Positions 1 to 11,798 of a stretch of DNA of 64,000 nt are shown here, piece by piece. The stretch covers positions 23,067,466 to 23,131,465 of the forward strand of contig OX393577.1 of the NCBI GenBank assembly GCA_947652605.1. Reading direction: 5' to 3'. Made by a program: the position numbers and the translations under genes. This DNA comes from Elmis aenea. Taxonomy: Eukaryota > Arthropoda > Insecta > Coleoptera > Elmidae. Under the pieces are notes generated by a model. It was not told the origin of the DNA. It searched no databases and saw only the letters and a list, made by a program, of their open reading frames with translations. How positions within the stretch are numbered: the stretch's first letter is position 1; each line of letters opens with the position of its first letter.

Positions 1-134
1 TGTAGATACATATTATAAAACATATCTTGTATGACCGCATATATGTATATTATCTTCAAGGTGGCTTTATTTTCTAATACAGTGTTAAATATTTGTAAAT
101 ATTTATTAAACATATCATGTTACTGCGTTTTATC

Positions 135-469
135 CAGTGGTGAGCTATGAAATTTTTAACAAAGGGCTCGCTCATAGTTAAAAAAAAGAATGTTAATTAT
201 GTTGGAAAAAAAATGGCATTTTAAATTCAAACGTGAATAATCGAGTGATTGTACATAATTCAAAAAATTCTATTGTGCGACGGGTTATTCTAAATTTAAT
301 CGTCATTGCTTGATAGGCATGACTTGGTCGCTTCACAAATGTATGTAATGACAATGATTTTAAGATATATTTTGTCTTGAGAAAATGGTTAACAAGATGA
401 ACAAGGGGCTCGCAAATTAAGGAAAAATTTAACAAAGGGCTCGCGCGAGCCCCCTACAGCTCACCACTG
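135..469. mobile_element. hAT-type MITE, copy A
   Basis: A 335-bp non-autonomous element starts CAGTGGTGAGCT and ends with the inverse AGCTCACCACTG. It is flanked by a perfect 8-bp direct repeat GTTTTATC (127-134 and 470-477), which is the target-duplication size of hAT transposons. Inside each end is a sub-terminal AACAAAGGGCTCGC motif. It is highly similar to the copy at 4117-4439. The short reading frame inside it is non-coding. Confidence 0.9.
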
Positions 470-888
470 GTTTTATCAAAGGTGGCTTTATATTTAACTG
501 ATGAATACAGTAAGTTATACTTGTAAATTATTTCGTATTCTAGACTGCCAAATATATTTATTTTTTCAACTAACATTGTACCATATATTTTTTGTACTCT
601 TTTATATCAATAAAAATTTTAAAATTTATTAATACAAAGTCTATGATTTACAAGCTATTCCACAATTCGCAAACTAATTAATCTATGAATAAATATTTTT
701 ACAAATATCTTCTAATGTTGAAAGAAATTTTGCTGAATTTATTAGCGACAAACTTTTATTGTCGATACCACATTGGAAATACCAAGTTTATTATCTAGTC
801 TAAACAACATACAATAAAACTAGATACTTATCCGTTTATTAATCATGTATATTAGCTCATTTTATATTACATTACTTACAGAAATATA
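470..888. other. AT-rich intergenic stretch
   Basis: No gene or repeat is recognised here. It lies downstream of the minus-strand zinc-domain gene and probably holds its 3' UTR; TTTATT on the plus strand near 834 would be an AATAAA signal on the minus strand. Confidence 0.4.
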
Positions 889-1248
889 TTAAGTCACTGG
901 TTTTACCAGATCAACTTTACTTTTAATAATATATACAGGTGGTAATACAAAATTCGAGCAATCACATTTCAACCCTGATATAAAATCAAAAGAACCGATC
1001 CTAGAATCACAATTTTTACAGTTGAGTTTGCCTTTCGACCACTGCTCTTGTGTTATGGTGGCAAGTATCCAATTAGGCAAATTTGATTCATCCAAAAAAA
1101 TTAAATGTTCATCTTCCAGTGTAGAACAATACACGTCGGAGGGATCTTTTTCAGAATCACTTAACGGTGTACTATGAGCGTTCGTAAATAATGAACACTC
1201 GTTTAATATTTCTTGACGACATCTTTTGCACTTTACACTTTTAAACAT
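889..1248 (-). CDS. RNF180/DUSP12-type zinc-binding domain protein
   Basis: A single-exon, 119-residue protein. Seen: a CxxC pair (C7, C10), a second CxxC (C77, C80) and a CxC (C95, C97), arranged around PNWI (58-61), QW (69-70), GKLNC (73-77) and IGSFDF (84-89). That order matches the N-terminal conserved region of the ubiquitin ligase RNF180 and the C-terminal zinc domain of the phosphatase DUSP12/Yvh1. No RING finger, phosphatase loop or membrane segment is present, so it consists of the zinc domain alone. The start is the only ATG ahead of the first CxxC. Its ATG lies 256 bp from that of RECQL4 in head-to-head orientation. Zinc binding is inferred from the family; a catalytic role is not supported. 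Confidence 0.8.
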   Translation of the reverse strand: MFKSVKCKRCRQEILNECSLFTNAHSTPLSDSEKDPSDVYCSTLEDEHLIFLDESNLPNWILATITQEQWSKGKLNCKNCDSRIGSFDFISGLKCDCSNFVLPPVYIIKSKVDLVKPVT

Positions 1249-1504
1249 TGTTTGTTAACATATATCAGTTATTCGATAAAAACAATAAGTTCACAAATTA
1301 GTACATTTCTGTGTTACAATACATAACCCTTATTAATACTTTCTGACAAATTTTTAAGGTTAGAAAAGTAAGGTTATGTGTTCGTTGAAAAGGGACTTTT
1401 AAACGCGCGAAAACATAATCAGCTGCAAATGTCATGTGAACGTTAATGGTTTCTTAATAAAATTAAATTCTCATAACTAATTTAAAACACAAACATAATC
1501 TGAA
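1249..1504. promoter_or_regulatory. Probable bidirectional promoter
   Basis: This 256-bp gap separates the start codons of two divergent genes (zinc-domain protein to the left, RECQL4 to the right), so it must contain both start sites and 5' leaders unless upstream non-coding exons exist. No clear TATA box is positioned for either gene. The call rests on geometry, not on a recognised motif. Confidence 0.5.
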
Positions 1505-4500
1505 ATGGAATTATTGAAAAAGCCAGAAGTTAAAAATATGTACGATAAATGCAAATATAAAGTAAAACTATGGGAACATGAATTTAAAAAGAAAAATGGT
1601 AGGATACCTTCAAAGGTAAGTTTAGAGAAATAAACAGCAGTATAATGCTAGCAATAATTTTGTTTAAATATACCAAACTGCAAAAATCATTTAAGAAATA
1701 TTATTCACTTCCAGCTCGATATTCGTGAAGCAAATACAGAAGTACGACTTGCTTATCGAAAATACTTTCAACTTAAAACTGCAGCCTTAGAAGTGAGCCT
1801 GATGGATGCTGATGGATTTTTATTTGATAGTGAAAGCGATACAACTCAAAAAGAAAGCCAAGAATCACTATTAGTTGAGAATTCGTTAAGCTTTAGCGAC
1901 GATTCTTTTAACATCGATGATAGTGATATGACCCAAAATGATAATAATTGTGACCAAGTAAATACTGATTCCTGTCTTCCGAATCCAAATGTGAATCGTA
2001 CGTGGGGTGTGCACCTAAACAAGAAAAGCAAACCCCAAAAAAGCAACAAACCAGAAGGAAAAACTAGCATGAATTCCAGTTACTCAAAGAAATTATTTCA
2101 AGGTTCTAAATTTTCTAAACGTAATCCCAGAAAGTCTCTGTCATTCGTTAGTAAGAAAAGTGAGAACGATATTACAAATCAGTCCGTTTTCCTCTCCCAA
2201 CCTAATCTATCCCTTTCCATTACAGAAAACATACCTACACCTATCGATACAAACCTTCAGTTAAATAATTTGAAAAACCTTAAAACAAATGACTTGAAAA
2301 TTATACCAGGTGCAACGCATATACAATCACAGCCTTTGAACATGCAAAGTTTTTTGAGCAATAATTACAAGGCTCGACAGACTTTAGATGTGGGTTGGAT
2401 GAAACGTGTAGCTAATACAACGGGTATAACATTAAGTACAGAAAACATAACTAAAACAGATGCTGAAGTAAGTCGATCAGTAGCAGAATTGTCTACGACG
2501 GACTGTACATCAGATGCTACTAAAATCGATTATGAAAGCGAAGATATAATTACCGACTCAGAAGAAGAAGAGAATTCCCGAAATATTTTGCATATTGCTA
2601 AAAAACAAAGAACCAGCATTAACGAATTTATTTGTAACTCGAATTTAGACCATTCTTTGGTTGCATACAGTACAAATGCTGAAAAAACATCCGTCCCATT
2701 AAACTTTGCAAACATTTTCAAAAAAACTGAAACAAACACAAATAGTAACGGAGAAATAAATAAAATTAAAGAGGTCGGAAATAATTTAAATAGCCTAAAC
2801 CCTCTTAACTCTACCAAAGACCAGTGCTACAACTTTATACCTGAAGATGAAAACGATTCATCACTCGAAAGTAAAAGTACCCGAAAAACTAAGAAAAGCT
2901 ATCGCAAGACCTTAAAATCACAGTGTAAAACTTCTGAAGCTAAAATTGATAAACAAGAAAATGTATTTGTCCGCAAATCCACACGCGCACATAAAACAAG
3001 AGTGAATTTATCGGAATATCCAGAAAGTGAAAATGAAGATCCGTTTCATTCTGATGGTGATTCCAGAGACTCAGAATTTACTCTTGAAAAGCGAGGAGAA
3101 CAAATGAATAGCTTTGCAGATTTATGCAGTGAAGGAAGTGGAGAATCCAGAACCAAAGTTCATTCAAGTAAGAAAAAATTGCCAACAGCCAAAGCAAAAA
3201 AATTGTCACTCACTGCAAAAAAAAAGAAATCATCACCCACCACTGAAGCAAAACAAAACACTACTGAGAAAGAAACATACGAACTTGAATATTCCATTAA
3301 ACCAAGAATCATTACAGCCCCTCGGCAAAAAATCAGTAGCATTATTAAATGTGCAAGTAAATCGTTAAAAAAATCCAGTGCAATGCCAGCATCAGACAAG
3401 GATCAGTCTGGCTTGGTTAAAGATAAAGCTCAACAAGCTAAGGAAAAGCTGCATAAAAAAATAGAATCTGGTAACCTGAACGAAAATTACGTACAGCTAA
3501 ACATGAAAAAGAAAATTTATGTGCGGGGAAAAAGCAACATAAATTTCGCTAAACATAAAAAGCAAATGTGGAAAAACAAGAAGAAACAGTTGTACGGCCC
3601 AAATATGGACATGGGCGGCTGTGACGGTGGTGTTCTCAATTGTTTCAAATGCGGTCAGCCTGGACATTTTGCGAGGTATTGTAAATCGACTCGGGGAGAC
3701 TCCTTACTCCCTGCAGAAGCCGATGAGGAAGTCTGCCCTTTTCCAACACTGAAGGAAGCTGCAAAAATGGCCGAAACCAGTGTGCTAGCTATCAGAAAGG
3801 GAAAATACAGCTATACTGATAAAAGTCAAACACTAGAAAGTAATCCTGATTTGCAGTCAAATGACCTGGAAACCTCAACTTTAGTAGCACCAGAATCAGA
3901 GAAAGAACCTGAAACTGAGCCAGATAACGACGAAATAGATTTGGAGGACATGGAACTGTTACTAGAAACTGAAAGAATCGAAGAAGAAATTGCCAAACTT
4001 GATATGTTTAATTACTTAGATTCGACTACACATATAAAACCTTATTACGATTTAAATGAAGATGGTAGTTTATTGGGTGAGTGTTGATTATTTCTTAAGT
4101 CCAGTCCACCTATATCCAGTGGTGAGCTATGAAATTTTTAACAAAGGGCTCGCTCATAGTTAAATAAAAACAAAAAAATAATGTTAATTATATGTTGGAA
4201 AAAAAATCGCATTTTAAATTCAAACGTGAATAATCGATTCTATTGTGCGACGGGTTATTGTAAATTTAATCGTCATTGCTTGATAGACATGACTTTGTCG
4301 CTTTACAAATGTATGTAATGACAGTGATTTTAAGATATATTTTTTCTTGAGAAAATGGTTAACAAGAAGAACAAGGGGCTCGCAAATTAAGGAATAATTT
4401 AACAAAGGGCTCGCGCGAGCCCCCTACAGCTCACCACTGCCTATATCACTGAATTTTTTTCTCTTAATACATTTTCAAATGTTCCTAATTTTTCAGAAAC

Positions 4501-7500
4501 ACCTGAAGAACTATTTAAAGCTCTTCGTTTATTTGGCCATTCGTCGTTCCGTTCTGGTCAAGAACTGGCAGTGATGAGGATATTATCAGGAAAGTCTACG
4601 CTCGTGACCCTGAGTACAGGTTCAGGCAAAAGTTTGTGCTACCAGCTGCCAGCGTATATGTATTCTCAGAGACAGCGATGCATATCTTTAATTATTTCGC
4701 CTTTGGTGTCATTGATGGAGGATCAGCTCACTGGAATTCCTTCGTTTTTGAAAGCCACTTGTTTGCATACAAATCAAACGAAAATACAGAGAGCTAAAAT
4801 TATGGACTCTATCAGTTCGGGTGATGTGGACATTTTATTGGTGTCTCCTGAGGCCGTTGTTGCCGGTGAAAGATCAACAGGTAAATATTTTTCTATGGTG
4901 TGAAACTTTTATAAGATTAACAGGTACAGGATGGACCAAATTCGAATGTTTTACGGGGTATGTCGGTTACCGTAATAGTTAGTTTTTTATTAATTGCAAA
5001 CATCACTTGTTTACGAATCATGGCAAACTTTGATAATAAAATTTTCACAAAATTAACCATATCTCAGTTATTTTTTGCAACAAATGTAGAAAACTATATA
5101 TTTTTGAAAATATAAAGTTATAACCAACTAGAGTTTCCATTAAAAAAAAATAAAAGCTTACTTCATATCTCAAAAATCGTCGCTAAAAAAATTTAATTTT
5201 GTTTTTAAATTAAGCATAAATAAAAATCTGTATAAAAAACCTCCTTAATATTTAGTTCTATTTTTATAAATAATGAAATTATTATGGTAAATTTTCAAAA
5301 AAATTGAAATTTCATTTTTCGTTTGTAGAGCCAAAATGGAAAGCGATATAAAAAATCTGATAACACAGGTATTCTATTCTCTAACAAAATTGCCCAAGAG
5401 ACCATTATCAGATTTTCGCTAACTTTACGGTAACCGAGATACTCCGTAAAACTTTCAAATTTGATCCACCCTGTACAAAGCAAAAATTGTATGCAGGGCT
5501 GGTCAAGTGGGGGGTGCAGTGAGTGCACTGCACCGGGCCCCCGACTTAGGGGTGCCCAAAACGGCATGTATAAAACAGATTTTGTAAATTTTATGCCACC
5601 GAAAAGAAATTATTTATCAAGTGTAATAAAATGAAAACTTTCAAAATTAAAAAAAAAACTAACGGAAACAAAAATTTGCTTAAAAAATAATAAATTATTA
5701 ACTTCAAAGACATGACGCTAGAATCAGCTTTTTTACTTATAAGATCATTTTAACACGAACCTTAACATTACAAATACTGATTTTGAAAAATCATTAAAAG
5801 AAAGTAAAACAATTGTTCAAGAATTAGCGGTTAATGCGGAGGTTCCTACCCATCGTATCTGTTTAAAAAAAAAAACGTTTTTGTAATGAGATAGGTAATA
5901 ATGAAACTTTGGATGACCCTGTAGAAATTATAAGATTTTTTGTTTTATTCCTTTATCGAAATTTTGGTTTTTCAAATAGACGAACGATTTATATCAGTTT
6001 CTTAAATTTTGGAAGATTATAAAATATTGAATTTTTTCGTCAAAGAGAATTGCTCGCCTGAACTGTTAAAAGAATATGTAAACAAACTTTGTGAAAAACT
6101 TTTGGATGTTCTAGTTGAAGATGAAGCATTTATAAACGAAGTTATTTAATATAAAATGTAATAGAATAAAAATCCCCGTTCAAAATCAAACCATTAACCT
6201 GATTAAATGTATCCTATAAAATGATTATTATAAAATTCTCCCCAATATTTACATTGCACTTGGAATACTTCCGGTAACTGTGGCCAGTGCAGAACGCTCG
6301 TCTAATAGATTAAAGTTATTTGAAAATACCTCGGATATACAATGTCTCAACTCTCAAGAGAGACTTAATTCTTTAGCAATATTTTCCGCCAAAAATACAG
6401 AAGATATAATTAAAAAATTGACTGTTTAATAAGTATAAAATAATAAAACTCTTGCAGAATAAAAAAATATTTAAATTCTTGTGGTTTTGTTGTGTTGTAG
6501 TAAAGTTTTGTTTATTATCTCGTTATGTTCTGCAGTAATTATCAACCCGAAATATTGGATATTAGAATAACTGTGAGATTTTTATCCCAATTTGTTACAA
6601 TTTTATATTAGTTACGTACGTTTATATTTAATAGCTCAAATTTTATGAATTCTATGTAATTACTTTCCAAATAAAATGTTTATAGGGGGCCCCAAAAACG
6701 TTGTTGCACCCGGGCCCCGATATATGGATGACCGGTCCTGCTTGTATGTACGAGAATATTTTATTTATTTAAGGTTTTGGTTCGTTCTTACGCAAACTCC
6801 CTCCGATAGCGTTTGCTTGTATTGATGAAGCACATTGTGTCTCTCAGTGGTCGCATAATTTTAGACCTTCGTATCTTATGATCTGTCGCGTGTTGCGAGA
6901 CCGCTTAGGAGTGAAAACTATCCTCGGCCTAACCGCTACGGCAACAAGAGCCACAAGTGACAGCATAATAAGGCACCTGCAAATACCGGATGGCATAGAC
7001 GGAATTATAAGCGACATACCACTACCAGACAACTTATACCTGACTGTATCACGCGATGCGCAAAAAGACCATGCGCTCTTTGCTCTGTTGATGACTAAAA
7101 GATTTGTGGACTGCAAAAGCATTATTATTTACTGCACGAGACGTGAAGAATGCGAGCGAGTGGCGACGTTTCTAAGGACGGGTCTTAAAAGTTATAAACT
7201 AGCGCCCGCTGAGAACAACAAAAAACGGAAAAGACCCGATGTACAGGCTGAACCGTACCATGCCGGTTTATCTGCCAGCAGAAGAAGAAACATTCAGAAA
7301 ACTTTCATGGCTGGTGAATTAAGAATCGTCGTGGCAACTGTGGCATTCGGTAATTTAGTTCGACTTTTAATTAAGGCTTGACATTAATTTGTATGATTTT
7401 GATAGGTATGGGCATTAATAAATCGGACATACGAGCAGTCATTCATTACAATATGCCAAAGAACTTTGAGAGTTATGTACAGGAGGTTGGTAGAGCTGGT

Positions 7501-10500
7501 CGAGACGGACTTCCAGCCCATTGTCATCTATTTCTCGATTCAAGAGTACGTATTAAAAATCAAGTTAAACATTTTCAATTACAAATTTTAATAATTAAAT
7601 AAACTAACATGTATATACCGGGTGCTTCAGTTTGACTGTCGCACCCCTATAACTTTTTAATTATTAAAAATAACCCCAACAAACCTTATATTTTTGGAAA
7701 CGGCGACAAATTCTCTATTAAGTGATGTGCATTTGTTATCTCTACAATAACGTATGTCAATTTAGCGATAGGTAACTGTATTTTGAAAATTACATAGTAT
7801 ACATTTTGTTGTTGATTCAGATAGGGCAGCATTTCTCAACCTTTTAACCTTCATGGAACCCTTGAAATGATATTCCTGCCTCAGACAACCTCTTTATAAA
7901 AATTGTTATATATCAGGGTTGGCAATGCGGCTCCACGATGATTTTTAGTGTCCTCGCTAAAAAAATTTTTTTTTGCTCGTCACCAAAAAACAAGGCCCTT
8001 TGCATCATCTACAAAAACATGGTATTATGTGCCCTCGGCAATTTTGAAGCTGTACCTATATTGCGTTCTTCACGACTTACGTTATAAATTGTTATTAATA
8101 TTTTTATTTCCATTACTTCAAGTTCATAAAAAAACAAATTTTAGTGATAACCGGTTTTAAGCCAAAAATTACTTATTTTTAAGAATATTGATGATACAAA
8201 TAAAACTGAAATCAAACAGGCGATTCAAGATACTTCATACAGATCATTCATTCACACAAAAAACTAACCCCATTTTTGTAAAAATAAAAACAAAAAAACA
8301 TAAATAACCATATATTTATTAAATAACTGTATATTCCCCTTATTAAGAGAACGAAAACGGATACTGATTATTACTTAATCTACCATCAATTTAACATTTT
8401 ATTGACATTAAAAAAGCATAAGATATATCAAAGTAAAGTCTATATATGACTATGTATGACTGTGAAGAAAATTTTTGAAACCAATTTAGATTATACAATT
8501 TACTTTTGTAACGTAAAACCTGTGCGTGTCTTTTCTTACACAAATGCTGAGTTCTGGATCGAACTTTAGATAAACACACAAATTTCATCTTCAACTGAAC
8601 AATTCGATTTCTGTCCTTGATCTTCATACTTGTTAAATAAGAAAAAGCTTGCTTACACATGTAAGAGGTTGAAAACAGCAACCAATATATTTATAATTTT
8701 TCTATGAATGCCAGGATACTCACAGAAATCCAGAATTTGTCGAGGCATAGATCAGTAAATCTCATCTTAAGTATGCGATCAGATTGCAGCCCACAAAGTT
8801 CTTCTATCAAAGTCAAATTCTCAGGATGAGCAGGAAATTTAGAGTACAGATGTCTAACCCAATCATACATTTGTGTTGCATAGGAAGGAAAATAATGTCC
8901 GATTCAAATTAACAGTTCTCCCAAATGGGTTTCAATAAGACTTGAAATTTACTTATATCCTACTTTTCTTTTAAGCCCCACCAGTAATTGAAACATTTCA
9001 AGATTTCCCTTTGCAACATTCAATTTTTTTTTAATCCAAAAGTTTTGTCACTTAAAATCAATATATTTTCTCCAGGGCCTTGCATTGACTTTTTTAGCTG
9101 ATTCATGTGTTGAAAAATTCTTTTAAGTAGGCTAGTTTCTGCAACCATTTTTTATCTTCAATACACTTGGCAACATTTTTTTGAAAATGTTCTTGTTTCT
9201 TGTAATTCATTTTTTAGCTTACACACCCTATTCAGAACCTTACCTCAACTCAGCCATCAGATTTCTGTATGTAGCAATAGATTTAGCTGCTCCTTGCCCA
9301 CATTTTCACACAGCTTTTTAAAAATTCTGCAGTGCTGGCCTTTGTTTAATAAAATTAACCATTTTTATAGCATCATTAAAAACTTTATAGTAAAATTGCG
9401 AATGTAAAAAGAAAAAAAAATTACATATGATTAGTTTATTCATCAGTATTTCTCGCAGCACCACTAGCACCCTATTTTGCGGCACCCCGGTTGAGAAACA
9501 CTGGGATAGAGAAGTTGATTCTGAATCCGACCGTGTATTAAAAAAATTTGCTTACAAAAGAAATTTTTTGAAAAAAATCAGTTCACAGTTTATTCAAATG
9601 ATAGCAAACAGACTATTTTACATAACAAAAAACGATCAAACCTTAAAAATTATACTGTAACTATAAGTGGAAATGTATTAAAAATTAATTTTTAATAAAA
9701 ATAAAAACAAATAATAAACGTCCACATGAAAAATTAGGCTTTAATGTATTCACATTTCAAACACAGTTGTCCTCTATTTGTAACTGCTTGATTAAAATTA
9801 GAGTCTAATTTTTTTATGTCGATGTTTATTATTTGTTTTTATTTTTATTAAAAATTAATTTTTAATACATTTCCATTGATAGTTATAGTATAATTTTTAA
9901 GATTTGATCATTTTTTGTTTTCTGAAATAGACTGTTTGCTATGATTTGAATAAACTTTGAAATGATTTTTCCTGAAAAATTTCATATGTAAGCATACTTT
10001 TTCAACACATGGTCAGATTCAGAATTAAATTCCCTATCCGAATCAACAAAAAAATGAATATTATGTAATTTAAAAAAAAAACAGTTGCCTATCGCGGATT
10101 TGACATATGTCATCGTAGAGATAACAAATGCACATCATTTAATAGAGAATTTGTCGCCGTTTCCAAAAATATAAGGTTTGTTGGGGTTATTTTCAATAAT
10201 TAAAAAGTTATAGGGGTGCGACAGTCAAACTGAATCACCCGGTATATGTATAAAAATTAATTAATTATAATTTTCTTCAACTTGACCACACATTATAACC
10301 AATTTTTGTTTTTAATTTGAAAACATCTTCGGTTTTAGAATTGTTAACACTTCATACCCATTAAAATTTGTTATTTAAAATTTTTTGCAATCAAGATACG
10401 TAATAGCTGGTGAATATGGGGCATGAAAAATTTTTTTTTTGTAGATTGTTTTGCATTGTGAATTGTTTTTTTTTTTGCAGTGTGTATTGTGTAAAGCAAA

Positions 10501-11798
10501 CCTTAATCATTCATAAAAACTGATTTTTTTCTAGGGTGGTGATGAAAATGAACTACGTAGACATATCTTTGGTAATTCTATTGATCGCCATGCAATCCGT
10601 AAGCTTCTTCAAAAAGTTTTCTTACCGTGTTCTTGCAAATCTAAATGTACTCGCCATGAAGTAGCTTTTTCCGTCCAAGAAACCATCCAAGCCCTTGACG
10701 TTCCGGAAGAAAACATCGAAACTCTTTTGTGTTACTTGGAATTGCACGGCAATTGTAATATTGAACTGCTTAGTCAGGCGAACATTGCGTGTAAAGTTAT
10801 TTCTTACGGTGGACCGAATGAAATTCGAAAGGCAGCTAAAGATTGTCCGCCTCTCGCCATGGGAATGCTGATGTACAAGAAATCTAATAAAGATGCAAAC
10901 GTTGTTGAGTTTCCCGTCATTGATGTTGCTTCTACTATAGGCTGGGATAGTGGAATTTGTAAACACAAATTGAAAAATTTGGAATGGACTAGTGGTACGT
11001 ATTATCTTCTTAATTGAGTTCTCTTGTACCTTTCGGTGTCGAGGTATTTTTCCTAGTTCTTAATCCCCATCTTTGTCTGCCATTGGCTAATTGTGTCACA
11101 TCTCTCCAGCTGACTCCTTTTTCTTTTATTTGTGTCTCACTTTGTTTTCCCATTTTGTTCTTGGTCTTCCTCTTCTTCTTTTTCCCTCGAACTTCGTTTC
11201 CATCCCATGTGTCTTTTACTTCCAGGTTAATTAAAAATATTTTTTTTCAGTAAACAATCAGCCAAAGCGATCAAAACTAACAGTTCTTTTTTCAAACATT
11301 GGATTTCGATTGCTAGCCCCAGGAAATTTGTCTGAATCGGAATTAGACGAAGCCTTAGATAATTTACATCAACGTGTGGTAGATCAAGAACGCACCGCAC
11401 TCCAACAACTCCATGCTGTGCATGCAACTCTCATATCTGTTGCTCTTCCATCAGTTAAAACCTGCATATCAGAAGAAGAATACAACAAAAATCAAGACTT
11501 ACTAAAATCAAAAATACGGGAATATTTCGCATCCCCAAAACCTTTAGATATGATCTCTAGTCCACCACGTTTACCTTTAGATGAAAATCGTATTATTAAT
11601 GACGTACGGAGCCTTGTCACTATGTACAAAGATAACGTGTTTACTGGTAGGGCAGTCGCAAGAATATTCCATGGTATTCAAAGTCCAAATTATCCCGCTG
11701 TGATATGGGGACGCTGTAAATTTTGGCGATCTCATCTTGGTAGCGATTTTAATGCAATTTGTACTATTGCTACCAGGGAAATTTTAAAGCTACGATGA
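1505..11798 (+). CDS. RECQL4: RecQ-type DNA helicase Q4
   Basis: Exons 1505-1615, 1715-4076, 4497-4880, 6774-7349, 7406-7545, 10535-10994 and 11251-11798 join to 1526 codons plus a stop, all with GT-AG borders. The N-terminus is the Sld2/Drc1-like domain used in replication initiation ([16 protein letters not shown] at 22-37, then [20 protein letters not shown]). A long charged low-complexity stretch follows, then a CCHC zinc knuckle ([14 protein letters not shown], from about residue 680). The helicase core has Walker A TGSGKS (865-870), DEAH (970-973), TATATRAT and motif [12 protein letters not shown] (1170-1179). The last two exons form the RECQL4-specific C-terminus with a Cys-rich patch (CSCKSKC). 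In other animals the protein acts in nuclear replication origin firing and repair, and partly in mitochondria. Introns 2, 3 and 5 carry transposons, but every exon is open, so the gene looks intact. Confidence 0.93.
4117..4439. mobile_element. hAT-type MITE, copy B, in RECQL4 intron 2
   Basis: A 323-bp sister of the element at 135-469 with the same ends (CAGTGGTGAGCT and its inverse) and a perfect but different 8-bp target duplication CCTATATC (4109-4116 and 4440-4447). It fills most of the 420-bp intron. The element starts 40 bp after the donor and ends 57 bp before the acceptor. Confidence 0.92.
4927..5473. mobile_element. TA-flanked palindromic element E1
   Basis: The ends are long inverted repeats of about 57 bp: CAGGATGGACCAAATTCGAA on the left and the inverse of CAGGGTGGATCAAATTTGAA on the right. 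Further in is a shared box reading GTATNTCGGTTACCGTAA. The element is bordered by TA on both sides (4925-4926 and 5474-5475), compatible with Tc1/mariner-like integration. No transposase is seen. It is related to the truncated copy at 44142-44637. Confidence 0.8.
5494..6740 (+). mobile_element. Decayed hAT element (ZMYM1-like transposase)
   Basis: Starts CAGGGCTGGTCAAG and ends with the inverse of CAGGACCGGTCATC. The flanking 8-mers are ATTGTATG (5486-5493) and CTTGTATG (6741-6748), a 7/8 target duplication. GC-rich sub-terminal stretches (CACCGGGCCC, ACCCGGGCCC) lie near each end. The interior holds a broken transposase on the plus strand with many stops; only its C-terminal dimerisation part is continuous. 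It lies in RECQL4 intron 3, 20 bp after E1. Confidence 0.85.
6268..6429 (+). pseudogene. hAT transposase C-terminal dimerisation remnant
   Basis: An open stretch of 53 codons before a stop, beginning [11 protein letters not shown] and continuing with RLKLFENT and [10 protein letters not shown]. These match the conserved C-terminal block of hAT transposases of the ZMYM1-like group ([16 protein letters not shown] and SQERLNGLA types). The upstream coding sequence is full of stops and frameshifts. Confidence 0.85.
7827..9503 (-). mobile_element. hAT element nested in E7
   Basis: Ends CAGCATTTCTCAACC on the left and the inverse of CAGTGTTTCTCAACC on the right. The flanking octamers AGATAGGG (7819-7826) and GGATAGAG (9504-9511) agree at 6 of 8 bases. 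The opposite arm of E7 shows the uninterrupted sequence GGATAGGGAA at the equivalent place, which confirms the insertion. It contains a degenerate minus-strand transposase. Confidence 0.8.
8391..8681 (-). pseudogene. hAT transposase C-terminal remnant
   Basis: On the minus strand the reading frame contains [18 protein letters not shown] followed by [14 protein letters not shown]. This resembles the C-terminal block of SCAND3/ZBED-like hAT transposases (EQAFS.L..IK.K.RNRL). The remaining transposase upstream, roughly 8690-9300 on the minus strand, is broken by stops. No intact protein can be read. Confidence 0.65.

Larger units (their letters stand above)
7618..10242. mobile_element. TA-flanked palindromic element E7
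   Basis: A 2.6-kb element in RECQL4 intron 5. The left end reads CCGGGTGCTTCAGTTTGACT and the right end is the inverse of CCGGGTGATTCAGTTTGACT. TA borders it on both sides (7616-7617, 10243-10244). The arms stay complementary for several hundred bases, including GTCGCACCCCTATAAC, so it is a large foldback with its centre near 9.8 kb. A hAT element is inserted in the left arm at 7827-9503. No transposase belonging to E7 itself is seen. Confidence 0.85.

Noticed and set aside
193..4405. Two similar minus-strand frames (193-435 and 4220-4405) that look like a duplicated small gene
   Set aside because: Both lie inside copies of the same hAT MITE with perfect target duplications; the similarity is that of the transposon.
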